Shown here in pieces: positions 43,771 through 56,553 of a DNA stretch of 64,000 bases. Location of the stretch: positions 186,001-250,000 of the forward strand of contig VIRR01000466.1 of assembly GCA_008638375.1 (NCBI GenBank). Direction: 5' to 3'. The position numbers and the translations under genes are program-made. Origin of the DNA: Nyssa sinensis. Lineage: Eukaryota; Streptophyta; Magnoliopsida; Cornales; Nyssaceae. The notes beneath the pieces are model-generated. The model was given only the letters and a program-made list of their open reading frames with translations. It was not told the DNA's origin and did not search any database. Positions within the stretch are counted from its first letter, which is position 1, and each line of letters begins with the position of its first letter.

Positions 43771-46700
43771 ATATTCGAAGTGATGATTTTTCTGGCACTG
43801 ATCAAATTCAAATTGGTGATGGTACAGGTTTGAAAATAACTCATATTGGAACTGCTTCTTTATCTAACTCATCTGCGTCTTTTCTTCTTGACAAAATTCT
43901 TGTTGTACCCCAAATTACAAAAAATCTACTATCTGTTCAAAAATTTGCTCAAGATAATAATGTTTATTTTGAGTTTCACAGTTCTTTTTTTCTGCTTAAG
44001 GATTACTCGGCGAACGTCCTACATAAAGGATCTATGTCTGATGGCCTTTATTGCTTCTCTCCATCTCTTTAGCGCTGTTTTCCATCTGCTTTTGTTAGTG
44101 CTCGGATCTCTGTTACAAATTGGCATCGCCGTCTTGGTCATGCCTCCTATGGTACTATTCGACATGTGCTTGGCAAAAATAATTTACCAGTTGGTTCCAC
44201 TAAGAGACAAAATATTTGTCCTGAGTGTGCGATGGCTAAAAGCCACAATTTACCTTTTTCTACTTCAATTTCTTCTGTTTTCAGACCTCTTGAATTAATT
44301 TATTCCGATGTCTGGGGGCCCAGCTCGGTTGTTTCTACTTATGGATCTCGTTATTATGTTTGTTTTTTGGATGCCTTTACTAAATTCATTTGGGTATTTC
44401 CTTTAAAGCTGAAATCTGACGTTGAACCAATTTTTATTCAATTTCAAAAATATGTTGAAAGGCATTTTGATTTACCAATTAAGGCCATTCAAACCGATTG
44501 GGGGGGTGAGTATAGACGTTTAAATACTTATTTCAAAACCTGTGGAATTCAACATCGTTTACCTTGTCCTTACACACATGAACAAATGGGTTCTGTTGAA
44601 CGTCGGCATCGTCACATTGTTGAAATGGGCTTAGCTTTGCTAGCTCACTCAAAATTGCCCCAACCTTATTGGGAAGACGCCTTTTTAACTGCCACTTATA
44701 TTATCAATCGTTTTCCTTCCAAAGCACTAGACAACAAATCACCTTTTGAAATGGCTTATCATAAACAACCCAACTATTTGTTTATGCGTGTTTTTGGATG
44801 TGCCTGTTGGCCAAACTTGCGTGCTTATAACAAACATAAAATTGATTTCCGATCTAAAACTTGTATTTTTCTTGGTTATAGTCTATCACATCAGGGCTAC
44901 AAATGTCTTGATTTGGCCACCAGTAAATTATATGTCTCACGCCATGTCATTTTTGATGAGTCTTTGTTTCCATATCAAAAAGCGTCCTCGGCATCTAATC
45001 CTCCTGAACCAACAATTTTTTCCTTACCACCCTCCTTATGTCAACCGAGTACTCAAACTAACTATGCAGGTCCAAACATATGTACCAATGACCAGCTGCC
45101 ACTTGACCAAGTCAATCAACAAAATCAAGTGCTTTCGGATATTCAATTTTGCTCAGATGTTGCTCACGTACCAGCAAGGGATATCACTCCTAATTCAAAT
45201 GAAGTTGTTGGACCATCTCTCCAACCAAATCCTCCACAATCACGTGATATTCAAATTCCATGCCGCATGCTTACCCGATCACAAACACAATCTCTCAAGC
45301 CAAAAGCTCCTTATGTTGGTATAGCCCGATACCCACTCCCTCAATGTTTACTTACTAATCATGTCTCATCTATTGCAGAACCTACTTGTTTTTCTGAGGC
45401 CTCTAAACATCACTACTGGCGTGAAGCCATGGACATCGAGTTTAATGCTCTTGTCAAAAATGGTACTTGGGATCTTGTCCTACCTAAGCAAAGTAAGAAC
45501 CTTGTTGGCAATAAGTGGGTGTTCCAAATTAAACGCCATGTAAATGGCAGTGTTGAGCGTTTTAAAGCACGCTTAGTGGCGAAAGGTTATCATCAGCAAC
45601 CCGGTGTGGCGTTCACGGAGACCTTTAGTCCTGTGGTCAAGCCAGGGACAATACGGTTGTTATTATCTTTAGCTGTTACACGGCAATGGAGCATTCGACA
45701 GATTGATATCCAGAATGCATTTCTCCATGGCCACTTGCAGGAAGAAGTTTATATGCAACAGCCTCAAGGGTATGTTCACCCTGATTTTCCTAATCATGTG
45801 TGCCGCTTAAAGAAGAGCTTATACGGTCTTAAACAAGCTCCTCGCGCCTGGTTTTCTAGACTAACCGAAACATTGCAACAAATGGGATTCGGTGGTTCAA
45901 AGGCCGATACCTCTTTATTCACGCTTCATCACAATGACTTCTCTATTTTTATCCTTATATATGTTGATGATATAATCATCACCGAGACCTCTTCAGATGA
46001 CATTGACAAATTTATTCAGAAACTTGGCGCTATTTTTCCCGTCAAAGATTTAGGAAATCTATCCTATTTTCTCGGTGTCGAGGCTTTGTTCCATGGTCAT
46101 GATCTTTTTTTAACGCAAAGAAAATATGTGGCGGACTTGTTACAACGGGTTAACATGCATGAAGCAAAGCCATGTTCAACTCCTATGAGTACCACTTGTA
46201 GTTTATCTCAGTTTGAAGGTCATGATTTTTCTGATCCTCAAATTTATAGAAGCACGGTTGGTGCATTACATTACTTGGGCTTCACTCATCTAGATATTAC
46301 TTTTGCAGTCCATCATGTTAGCAAATTCATGCATCAACCCAAAGACACTCATTGGCAAGCTGTCAAACGAATTCTTCGGTATCTAAAATCTACAGTGGGC
46401 TATGGACTTCGTTTACAAAGTACATCAGATCATTCTTTTCACGGGTACAGTGATGCTGACTGGGCGGGCGACAAAGATGACAGACATAGTATTGGGGCAT
46501 ACTGCATTTTTCATGGATCCAATCTTATCAGTTGGAGCTGCAAACAACAACAAACTGTTGCTCAAAGCAGCACTGAATCAGAATATAAATCCCTCTCCAA
46601 CACAGCGGCAAAGTTACATTGGATCCAATCAATACTTCATGATCTGCGACTTCCCTTAGTGACAAGTCCACAACTATGGTGCGATAATATTGGAGCTACT

Positions 46701-47015
46701 TATTTGTCCTCTAATCCAGTCTTCCATGCCAGAACCAAACATATTGAAATAGACTTTCACTATGTTCGGGATCAAGTCTTAGCTAAAAAACTTCAAGTCT
46801 CCTTTCTATCCACTAAAAATCAGCTTGCGGATTTATTAACAAAACCACTGTCGTTCGTTCGTTTTCATCTCCTGCGAGCCAACCTTCATGTTCAAGATCT
46901 GCCCATTCGGTTGAGGGGGCGTATTGGAGACAAAACAGAACCTGCACAGCAGCAGCCAAAAGTGCCCAGTCAAACAGAGGATATTGCCACTGATATCTCG
47001 GGCCAACAACTTTGA
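43756..47015 (+). pseudogene. Copia Pol: protease end, integrase, RT, RNase H (frameshift and one stop)
   Basis: After the frame change near 43760, one frame runs to 47015 with a single TAG at 44070-44072. Integrase: zinc finger NWHRRLGHAS to CPECAMAKSH, then YSDVWGPSS, TDWGGEY and GSVERRHRHIVE. RT: NKWVFQIKRHVNGSVERFKA, NAFLHGHLQEEVYMQQPQGY and the catalytic YVDD. RNase H: HGYSDADWAGDKDDR and SSTESEYKSLS. Catalytic residues look intact, so only two lesions separate this copy from a full-length open frame. Confidence 0.92.
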
Positions 47016-47191
47016 TACAATCTGATAATATTTGTTGATACAATCTAATAATGTTTTTGATTTTTGAATAGCTTATGTATAGGAGGAAGTTATGGAGAGT
47101 TTGTATATAAATATCACATGCTGTATACACTTTAATACATCTTGAACAGAAACCTTTTATCCTTCAAATCTCTCTTCCAGTAACCTTTACA
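46922..47191 (+). repeat. Copia 3' LTR
   Basis: 270 bp, ends CCTTTACA, followed by TSD cagcc. Confidence 0.94.
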
Positions 47192-47196
47192 CAGCC

Positions 47197-47693
47197 CTTC
47201 AAGCTCCATTCTTCCCTTTGTCCTGCCGGGCTAAAAACCTCCTTTGATTTTGGGATCACATCGGAATAAAAAGTTGTTTGAATAGTGATTTAAATATAAG
47301 TTTTTAAAAAATATTTTTAAAAATTTTATAATTAATATTTTAAAAATTATAAAAATATATTTGAATATGATAATTTAAATTATAAAAAATTAAAATTAAT
47401 GATTCATTAAACGTATATCTCGTATTTTAAAATTAAAAATTTATATTTAAAAACTTAAACAAGCGGCCCTGGTCGCTGGGTTGGAGTAATTATTGGGTGA
47501 ACATAAAAATACAATTTTTTTATGCTCTATGGATGAAAATTTTTTCTATGTATTTTTGTAAGTGACATCTCACACGATAATTTCTGATTAGAATTGTGTG
47601 CTAAACCCATTAACATTACTTATCTTCCATTCAACTAATTACCTGCAAGTATATATCATTATTGCTTCTCCTCTTCGTTGAAGCAGGGGGAAA
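47197..47693 (+). other. CRK-C upstream region with an AT-rich repeat copy
   Basis: About 47270-47465 is a copy of the AT-rich repeat also found at 4365-4775 and 54670-54835. From about 47600 the sequence matches the upstream of CRK-D (CCCATTAACATTACT, then ATATATCATTATTGCT). Confidence 0.5.
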
Positions 47694-49591
47694 ATGCTTC
47701 TTCTCCAGGACCTCAGGGAAAATTTTTGCTGCTTCTAATCACAATCTTAGGGCTAATCAGTTCCAGTTATGGCCAAACAACATACAATTACCACAGCTGT
47801 TTAGGCTCTAATAACACCAACGCCGGTTACCAATCTAACCTCAGAGTTCTTTTGGGTTCTTTATTCTCTGCAGCTGCCACCAACACCTTCTACAAGAACA
47901 CCTCTAATGGCATCTACGGCCTCTACCTATGCCGAGGCGACCTTACAATTGATGTGTGCCAGACTTGTGTGAACAGCGCCAATCAAGAAATCCAAAATCG
48001 ATGTCCCTCTGATCAACAAGCGATTATGTGGTATGATGGGTGCATGTTACGTTACTCTGATACTAATTTCTTTCGTATGGAAGAAACATCACCAATGGTA
48101 TTCATGTGGAATTTATAAAATAATACTTCACCCACGGAGACCGGTGTTGACACGCTTGCTTTGATGTACACACTGGTAGCGAGAGCTCCGTACACAGAAA
48201 TGATGTATGGCACGGATGAATCAGCTGCAACTAATGGGTCTAAGGGCAGGTATGGGTTGGTGCAGTGTAGTAGAGATATAAATAGTGATGAATGTAAGTA
48301 TTGTTTTGGGCAGTTGATGGGTGAAACCGATAAATGCTGCAAAGGGAAGACAGCGTGGCGTATATTGGCTCCCAGTTGCAATATAAGATATGAGCAATAT
48401 CTTTTCTTTCAGCAACCACAGCCAGCAGCTCAACCACTGCCTAATAATGAAGGTGAATCTAATTGGCCAGCTACTGACTATAAAAATGTAATTTCATTCT
48501 TATCATTTTGTTCTAAATATCCAAATATTTGGCTTTAAGTTCATACGACACTGTTTTATTTCTTCCATTGATTGATGCTTTATTAGCTGAAATTGTCTAG
48601 CCAAAAATATTTTGGGTGCAATCCTTTTAAGTATTTTGATAAGATAGCTGCCTTGCATAAATACAGAGCGAGTTCATGCAGCAAAAATGGATCGTAACAG
48701 TTTTTTTTTTTTGGTAATAATGGGAAACCTGTAGGTGGCTTGTGTCTCGAACGAGTAAATGTCATATTACATAACGCAGTCACATTGTAAGTGCAATGTA
48801 CTGGCAGGAAAGGGGGGAATGAACACAACAGAGATTGCACTTAATCAGTATATCAGCCTTCACAGTAGTGGCTGCTCTCCTTGGTATTTATCTTTACTGT
48901 TCACTTGGCAGGAAGAGAACAGAAACAGGTATATATAATTTATTTCTCTCTTTAACAATGCAGGGAAAAATTGTACTGAATATTATTTTCATTTGGTAAG
49001 CAGTTCAGGAAAACGGCCAAGAAATTCTATTGAACAATATGGAAGGTCAAAATAGCAGACACTTCATGGAGGAAAGTATGCATGTAAGGGATCAGAACGA
49101 CAGTGGAGAAATGCATTACTTTGACTTAGCTACTATACAAATTGCTACAAACAATTTCTCCCTTGAAAATAAGCTTGGAGAAGGTGGTTTTGGCCCAGTT
49201 TACAAGGTAAAGGATAGCTTTGTTATTCAAGAAAATAATGTGAATTACTTCTGTTTAGTTGTGGAGTTTATGTGAAATGCATTCAGGGAAAGTTGCATGA
49301 TGGAAAGGAAATAGCTGTTAAAAGGCTATCGACGAACTCTGGGCAAGGTCTTGAAGAGTTCAAAACTGAAGTAGGGCTAATAATAAAGCTCCAGCATAGA
49401 AATCTTGTGAGGCTTTTACGTTGCTGCATTGAGAGGGATGAGAAGCTCCTTAGATATGAGTACATGGCCAACACTAGTCTTGATGCATTTCTATTTGGTT
49501 TGTGCGCTGTGTCTCAGTTGTTACAAACTTTTCAGCCTACGTATTAGATAAACTTCTAACAGATTTTTCATTATGGCAATTACCTTGTTAC

Positions 49592-50831
49592 TGTTAAAAT
49601 TTTTTGAAGAAGTTCTAATACCATGTTGGAATTACTTGAACATATATTTAGATATGTACAGGCTATGGCTGTACAGATCTCCTGTACCAATTTCCTGAGA
49701 ACTTCTTGTCTATCACAAATATATCTATATTATTTCTTTCTCTCTTTTTTCTTGATTCTCATACATATGCAGCCCGTATAGTCCTTTATATAGGGTTAGG
49801 ATTACATAGATATTTGAATACAACCTTTAGCATTCTTAAACAACTTTTGGAATTTCTAGACAACTCTTAAAATTCCTAAACATATTCATGTATCAAACTA
49901 TATGCAACTAGACAATTATGCACTATAGAAACATTCAAAATTATATTTCCAACACTCTCCCTTAATTTTGAATTTTTCTTTTCTTTTGATCTTCGATCTT
50001 CAATCTTGTTGGCATCATTGATTCTTCTCCATTGTTGCCATCAACTCTCCATTTTTTTTAAAAAATTTCATTACAATTGCTATTGATTGGTTCCATCATC
50101 GAGTTTCTTAATTCTCAATACAATCTGTAAAACAGAATTTTAATATTCAATTTTTTTTTTTCAAATGGTTGCTGCCCCTTTCATTTTCTTCGGGATATTC
50201 CCCCTTTCTTCCTCCTTTTTTTTTTTCATCTATTTTTTTTCTCTTGGCCGACTCATGGTCTTGCCTTTTCTTTTAACCAGAAAAGCACTTGCTAGCTTTT
50301 CAATCGTCTTTTCCATTTTAGTTAGACTCATTTTCTAACCCTTTCATTTTCATTGAATTTTTTTCTTCTTCTCTTTCCTTGTTCTTCTTCTTTTCTTTTC
50401 GGCGACCAATATTCTTCACCAACTTTTTTGTCACACACCCAGTTTAACTCGAAACCGGCTCTTATACCATGTTAAAATTTTTGAAAGGAAACTCTGATAA
50501 TAAATGGAATTGCTTAAACATATATTTGATGTACAGCCATAGGCTGTACAGAGCTCCTGTACCAATTTCCTGAGAACTTCTTGTCTATCACAAATATATC
50601 TATATTATTTCTCTCTCTATCTTTTTTCTTGATTCTCATACATATGCAGCCCATATAGTCCTTTATATAGGGCTAAGATTACATAGATATTTGAATACAA
50701 TCTTTAGCATTCTTAAACAACTTTTGGAATTTCTAGACAACTCTTAAAATTCCTAAACATATTCATGTATCAAACTATATGCAACTAGACAATTATGCAC
50801 TATAAAAACATTCAAAATTATATTTCCAACA
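49592..50831 (-). mobile_element. Small non-autonomous LTR retrotransposon in CRK-C intron 4
   Basis: A 1,240-bp element with two LTRs (49592-49954, 363 bp; 50470-50831, 362 bp) and a perfect TSD, gttac (49587-49591 and 50832-50836). It is minus oriented: TGGTATAAGAGCCGG, a tRNA-Met-type primer site, touches the right LTR, and a TAAGGGAGAG purine tract touches the left. The 515-bp interior is T/C-rich and encodes nothing. CRK-B and CRK-D lack it, so it inserted after the duplications. It is like a TRIM or SMART but with longer LTRs. Confidence 0.88.
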
Positions 50832-51082
50832 GTTACAAAGCCAAATCCAACAAAATGTAAGGAACTGGACTGGCTTAAGCGCGAGAACATTGTTCTTGGA
50901 ATAGCAAAGGGACTTCAATATCTGCACGAGGACTCTTGGCTCAAAATCGTTCACAGGGACTTGAAAGCCAGTAATGTTCTGTTGGACGATGAGATGAACC
51001 CCAAAATATCAGACTTTGGCACAGCTAGGATTTTTGGTGGCAACCAAATTGAAGCTAACACAAACAGAGTTGTGGGAACCTA

Positions 51083-52456
51083 GTAAGTCGAATTCCTCTT
51101 ACTCTATTCATTCTTGAATATAAGTAATGATCGAATGCTGTCTCTTATGGAACAATTGTGAAGACATGATCAAACTGAAGCAGGGTCTAACAAGATCATC
51201 TAAGTATTAAATAACATAGTACAGTATAACAATGTTCTGAATTATATATATTCAATTCATCATTTGTGCACATCACTATCCCTTGTGTTAATTCTAGTAA
51301 GTCCTAAGGACGGTGAAAGGACTCCAAGATTCAAAGTTGTTTTTCATTTTCATTGGACTTTGTAATGTTTTCTTTGATATGGTAGTACATAACACATATA
51401 TCTAAAGGTGAAACTTTCAGATGATATGTATTAACACTATCTCCAATTTGTTGTGTTTTTATGTTCACATAACAAAATTTGAGTCTGAAAATGCAGTCTA
51501 AATTGACATGTATAAACTTTTGAAGCAATTTATAAAAGCAATACTTTGTAGCAAAGGAAAATGTAAATTGACAAATGCAAATTGAAGTGTTACTGCAATT
51601 TTGTGGTCAACATTTTCGTTGCCATCATGAAAGTGCATAGGTAATTATGTGGGTTAATCATAGCTGAAAGGAATATGTAGGAAACCAAGATTATTAGGCA
51701 GCCACTAGATTGAAGAATAGAAACAATATTTGATTTTTAGAAGAATGTAAATATTGACAAACTCAACTAACAGTGGTTTGCAGATGAAGTAAATGAGGAA
51801 GGTTCTTGCTAACATTTTTTTGCTGGTCTAGGAACTTGGATATCGGAAGGAGTAGAGTTTTTTACATAGGCAGTTTTGTTCTCACTTGCTCTTTTCCAAT
51901 GACTTTTTTTCTGCAAAAAATGGAAAGTTTGATAAAATATGAACAACTAAGAATCTACTTGGTCAAAGAAAATGGGACATTTCTTGTAGACATTTAACAC
52001 GTACAAAGTAGTTCCAACGAATGGATCTCCTTCTAATGTATTGTGAAATAAATTGTTTCATAGTCAGGAGCAATTATATGTGGAATCATGGCTCAAAATT
52101 TGCATAATTCACTTTGTGGCAAAATAAGTTATGTAATGATCGAGTGGAATTCTGTATTTGGGTTGATTCACAAATGTAGAATTGGGGCTTAAAATTTGTA
52201 TTAGCCACCTTATCAGAAAATTATCACTTCTTTCACAGGAAAAATATTTTCTTTTTTTCTTCAATGAGTAAACATTGACTAAGAGCACCAAAGGGTTTTA
52301 AAGTAGAGATTACAAGCCAATTTATTATAGTACTGTTCATTTCTCTCGTATGCATCACCTTTTGTTCCATGTTAGATCTAGAGTGTATAACTATTTCATT
52401 TCATTTTTATTCACATAAACTTAAGCTGAACCATACAAATTTTCATTTCTATATAG
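51083..52456 (+). other. Intron 5 of CRK-C
   Basis: 1.37 kb alignable with intron 5 of CRK-B (shared AACAATTGTGAAGACATGAT and CAGCCAC...AGATTGAAGAATAG). No gene seen; a small frame at 51806-51997 has no support. Confidence 0.6.
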
Positions 52457-53189
52457 TGGATACATGGCCCCAGAGTATGCAATGGAGGAATTATTTGCAA
52501 CAAAGTCTGATATTTACAGCTTTGGAGTTTTAATGCTAGAAATCTTGAGTGGAAGAAAGAATGGTAGCTTCTATAATCCGGACTATGCCCGCAGCCTTCC
52601 ATCACAGGTAGGCTTTTTTTTCCTCATCTAAACATAGAGTTTTGATACAATTAAAGGTTCTCCATTTTTTCAATTGTAAGCTCAATCAAATATGATACTG
52701 AACAGGCATGGAAACTATGGAAAGAAGGGAAAGGGCAGCAGTTGATAGATCAAAACATAATCGACGTTTGCCCTATAAGTGAGGCTATGAGGTGGTTTAA
52801 TATTGCATTGTTGTGTGTTCAAGAAGACCTTAATGATCGTCCCACCATGTCATCAATTGTTCACATGCTTGGTGGCCAATTGACAAACCTTCCCCAACCA
52901 TCAGAACCTCCATTTTCTGTTGCTAGACTTGTCTTGGTTGATCAATCTTCATCAACAGGGGAAGGGACAGGATTTCTCGCATCAGATCAATCTTCAACAA
53001 GTGCTTCTAGCTAGTACAGATTTACCTTTTAGTTGTTAATTACAATTTTTTCTAAATTGGTGTGTATTCTATGTCAATTGTAGGGAGGAATGTGGACTAG
53101 CCTGAGCTGCTTGATGAGTATACTAATTATCATTAGACACTATTTAGAACAGAATTAAACATGTTTGAATACTGATTTCAGTCATCTAC

Positions 53190-53871
53190 TCTCTTTGAAT
53201 CTCTGACCAGGTTCTATAACACCACCTCAGGCAGAAATCTAAATGAAGTTTTTGGTCTATTCCTCTGTAGAGGTGATGATACAAGCAATGAATGCCAAAG
53301 TTGTATAAGAACAGCAAGTCAAGAAATCATACAATGTTGCACCGATAGTAAACAAGCATATCATATGGCATGATCAGTGCTTTGTAAGATATTCCAACAA
53401 GAGCTTTTTCTCTTTTTTAGCTATGGGTAGAAAAAATCATCTGTGGAACACCATGAATGCTTCAGACTCAGTTCAGTTGAAGTACTGGGAGAGTTGATGA
53501 ATAACACGTCGCCGCAAGTTGCGTTTGCTTCTTACCGGATGTTTGCTAGTGGATAGACAAACATGGAATTGTGCAGTGCACTAGAGCCTTGTTCGATAAG
53601 GATTGTGAGGCTTGCCTCATGATTGCAGTAGATATACCAATCTTGTTGCTGTGGAAAGCAAGGTGACCAAGTTCTTGGACTGAATTGTGTCTTGAAATTT
53701 GAGATATAAACCTTTTGATCTTCAAGAATTTCTTTAATCTAAAATGATATAACAATACATTATTTGGTTGTTCCTCAATTTGCTTTTGCTAGTAAGAGAA
53801 ATGTTATGGTAACAAAAACGATCATGTAATATATGTGTTCAGTGATTTTGATCATGACAGTAAGTTTCTCA
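53190..53871 (+). pseudogene. DUF26 pseudogene fragment downstream of CRK-C
   Basis: Homologue of 40868-41500: CRGDDTSNECQSC, WNTMNASDSVQLKYWES and the final CEACLMIAVDIP segment, with frameshifts and stops. It starts after the same GTTTGAATACTGATTTCAG flank. Its second half is duplicated in tandem at 53872-54389. Confidence 0.75.
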
Positions 53872-54389
53872 AAGCATATCATATGGCATGATCAGTGCTT
53901 TGTAAGATATTCCAACAAGAGCTTTTTCTCTTTTTTAGCTATGGGTAGAAAAAATCATCTGTGGAACACCATGAATGCTTCAGACTCAGTTCAGTTGAAG
54001 TACTGGGAGAGTTGATGAATAACACGTCGCCGCAAGTTGCATTTGCTTCTTACCGGATGTTTGCTAGTGGATAGACAAACATGGAATTGTGCAGTGCACT
54101 AGAGCCTTGTTCGATAAGGATTGTGAGGCTTGCCTCATGATTGCAGTAGATATACCAATCTTGTTGCTGTGGAAAGCAAGGTGACCAAGTTCTTGGACTG
54201 AATTGTGTCTTGAAATTTGAGATATAAACCTTTTGATCTTCAAGAATTTCTTTAATCTAAAATGATATAACAATACATTATTTGGTTGTTCCTCAATTTG
54301 CTTTTGCTAGTAAGAGAAATGTTATGGTAACAAAAACGATCATGTAATATATGTGTTCAGTGATTTTGATCATGACAGTAAGTTTCTTT
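53354..54389. repeat. 518-bp tandem duplication of the DUF26 fragment
   Basis: Units 53354-53871 and 53872-54389 are almost identical (I noticed one change, GTTGCGTTTGC against GTTGCATTTGC), so the duplication is very recent. It copies the C-terminal half of the DUF26 remnant and about 200 bp of flank. Confidence 0.92.
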
Positions 54390-54835
54390 CTGTCATTCGT
54401 GACCGATGATACTATTTTTTTTGTTAAAAAATAATAATAATAATAATTATTATATTTTTTTTTTTACATTTTTAACAAATACAAATAATATCTCTATAAT
54501 TTTTGAAATATTACTATCTCTTCCGATCAAATATTACTATCTCCTCGATGAGTTAAGCAGTAAAAATGTAAAAATATTAAATTACCTTTATTATTATATT
54601 AATAATATAATGAGTAATAATCTTGCGCATTTAAGCCATATCAGGTGGTTGAATTACTTGTTTCTATTTTTAGCCTACGTTTGGATAGTGATTCAAATAT
54701 AATTTTTTAAAAAATTTTATAATTAACTTTTTAAAAATTATAAAAATATATTTAGATATGATAATTTAAGTTTTAAAAAATTAAAAAAATTAAAATAAAT
54801 AACTTGTCTTGCATTTTAAAATTAAAAATCTGTTT
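54390..54835. repeat. AT-rich flank and AT-rich repeat copy
   Basis: AAT/TTA-rich DNA to about 54670, then a copy of the AT-rich family (GTTTGGATAGTGATTCAAAT ... TTGCATTTTAAAATTAAAAA). Confidence 0.5.
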
Positions 54836-55400
54836 CGTCTCAAGCCATTGTCAAAATTTTAGTTGCAGAGAAATATAGAGAGAGACCTGTTTGGTTGGAG
54901 AGAGACCTCTCTCTACCGTAATGTCTCAAGCCACTGTCAAAATTTTAGTTGCAGAGAAACATAGAGAGAGAGAGAGAGAGAGACCTGTTTGGTTGGAGAG
55001 AAACCTCAAGAGAGAGACTGTGCGACGTTGTCGTAGGAGCGAGAGTCGGAGCAGTGGGTTTCGACATAGGGCGATGGATTCGTGGAGCTAATGGGGTTCG
55101 ATACCAGTGATGGTTTTCGACATAGGGAAATTGGCGACAGAGAAACCCCGTCGGATTATTTCGATGGCAATGTAGGAGTGGGTTTCGACACCAACCATGT
55201 CACGGGCTCACGAAACAGGGCGATGGGTTCGTCGCCAGCAACAACAAGGATGGTGATGATGAAGAACGGTGGTTTCCCTCTCTCACTCTTAACTTCTCTC
55301 TCTGTATCCCTCCCCCCTCTCTTTATCTCTCTCTCTCTCTATATATATCCATACTTACATAACAATGTATATATGTGTACGTATTAGTTCAATTTTTTTG
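54836..55400. repeat. GA-rich region with a local duplication
   Basis: A block of about 85 bp (TCAAAATTTTAGTTGCAGAG, then GAGAGACCTGTTTGGTTGGA) occurs at about 54850 and again at about 54930, followed by a (GA)n run and by GGGTTTCGACATAGG-type repeats. An open frame passes through, but the repeats explain it. No family recognised. Confidence 0.45.
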
Positions 55401-56270
55401 GGATAATTTGCTTGTGCACAATTAAAGTGCAGAGGGATGAAAAGTGTTGGCTTGGTGTTAATTGATCTGGATGTTGTGGTTTTCAATTTTTGCATAATTT
55501 TTTTGTGCACAATCAAATTGCAGAGGGATGAAAATTGTTGGTTTGGTGTTAATTGATCTGATGTTGTGGTAGTATTGGAAAGGGATGAAAAGTTCTCATT
55601 TTCATTTCACCTGAAGCTTCGAAACTCTCGCTTATGAATCTCTGTTCTATTCGTTGTCATGGGAATGTGATTGGAGAGAGATTTGTTTTGGACTCTGAAT
55701 TTACAAAAAAATGAATGAAAAGGTTAAGACGAAAATTCTAATTGAGTTTCAAAAAATAAAAATAAAAAGTAAAAATGCATACTTATGTAATGTAGATTAG
55801 TGTATATGAATTTTGGAAGAAGTGAAAAAAAAAATGAATGATGAATGGTTAAAAATTTGCCCAAATTGTTATGTGTTGTCCAAAATATATGTAAAGATGA
55901 TGGGGCGGCCAGATGGTTTCAGGGTAAAATTTTTTATGTGGTGCTGGTCATGTGTTTGGTGTAAATCTTTTGTTGGAGGGAGAAATTTATTCTTTTTCTT
56001 GGGTTTTGTTCTTGGTTGGTGGTCCTTCGAATTTTTTTTTTTTTTTTTTTTTTGTTGCAGCCTTCTTCTTAGCTGCGTCGGGCTCCATCTGATGTCTCTT
56101 TGGCCTATACAGGAGTTGCTACTTTGTTGCCTCTTTATGTTACATTTTATGGTTGAAGCTGCTTTAATTCCAAAGAAAATTGAGTTGCTAGAAGATTTTA
56201 GATGGATCTAAGGTTTTGATCAAATGTCTGGAGCTGGCTTCTTTAGGGACCTAATCAGATAAGTTTGTTT
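55401..56270. other. Unclassified sequence with a tandem-like repeat
   Basis: About 85 bp (TTGTGCACAAT, GCAGAGGGATGAAAA, TTGGTGTTAATTGATCTG) is repeated at about 55412 and 55505. A 132-codon frame at 55813-56211 has a poly-Phe tract from a T homopolymer and no recognisable domain; I do not call it a gene. Confidence 0.35.
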
Positions 56271-56516
56271 TACTTACATTTTGTTATTTTTGTTGTAGTT
56301 GATATCTAGCCAACTGTTTTCTTGTTTTTGCTTTGTAGATTGTGGGTAAGTCTGTGATTGTGTGTGTGTGTGTGTGTTTTTTTTTTTTTTTGGAGTAGGG
56401 AGTTTTATGTTTGTTTATGATGTTGTTGGGGAGTTTTGGTTATTTGGGAGTTGTTTGTATGTATCCTTCCTATTTTTGATAAAATTTCATCTTTTTTGCT
56501 AGTAAAAAAGCTTGTT

Positions 56517-56553
<37 letters not shown>

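Larger units (their letters stand above)
42425..47191 (+). mobile_element. Ty1/copia LTR retrotransposon, young and nearly intact
   Basis: This 4,767-bp element has LTRs 42425-42704 (280 bp) and 46922-47191 (270 bp) and a perfect TSD, cagcc (42420-42424 and 47192-47196). The LTRs differ by three substitutions and one 10-bp duplication in the 5' copy, so insertion is recent. The primer site TGGTATCAGAGC starts directly after the 5' LTR (42705) and a GAGGGGGCG purine tract precedes the 3' LTR. The LTR starts TATTGG rather than the usual TGTTGG. Domain order gag-protease-integrase-RT-RNase H defines copia; size and LTR length suggest an Ale/RE1-like lineage. Confidence 0.95.
47694..53014 (+). 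pseudogene. CRK-C: cysteine-rich receptor-like kinase pseudogene
   Basis: Exons by alignment: 47694-48452, 48808-48928, 49004-49206, 49287-49497, 50845-51082, 52457-52607, 52706-53014. The DUF26 motifs ([26 protein letters not shown]), [19 protein letters not shown] and DFG are all readable. Lesions: one extra base after the signal-peptide start puts the ATG (47694) out of frame; CAA to TAA at 48116-48118 inside the ectodomain; an extra A near 48843 in the TM exon; and the exon 5 acceptor AG is AA (50843-50844). An LTR element splits intron 4. The kinase half has decayed less than that of CRK-B. The stop at 53012-53014 ends in ...TSASS. Confidence 0.9.

Noticed and set aside
55813..56211. 132-codon frame with Cys/Trp-rich start
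   Set aside because: It depends on a T homopolymer (poly-Phe) and lies in repeat-rich DNA with no family resemblance.
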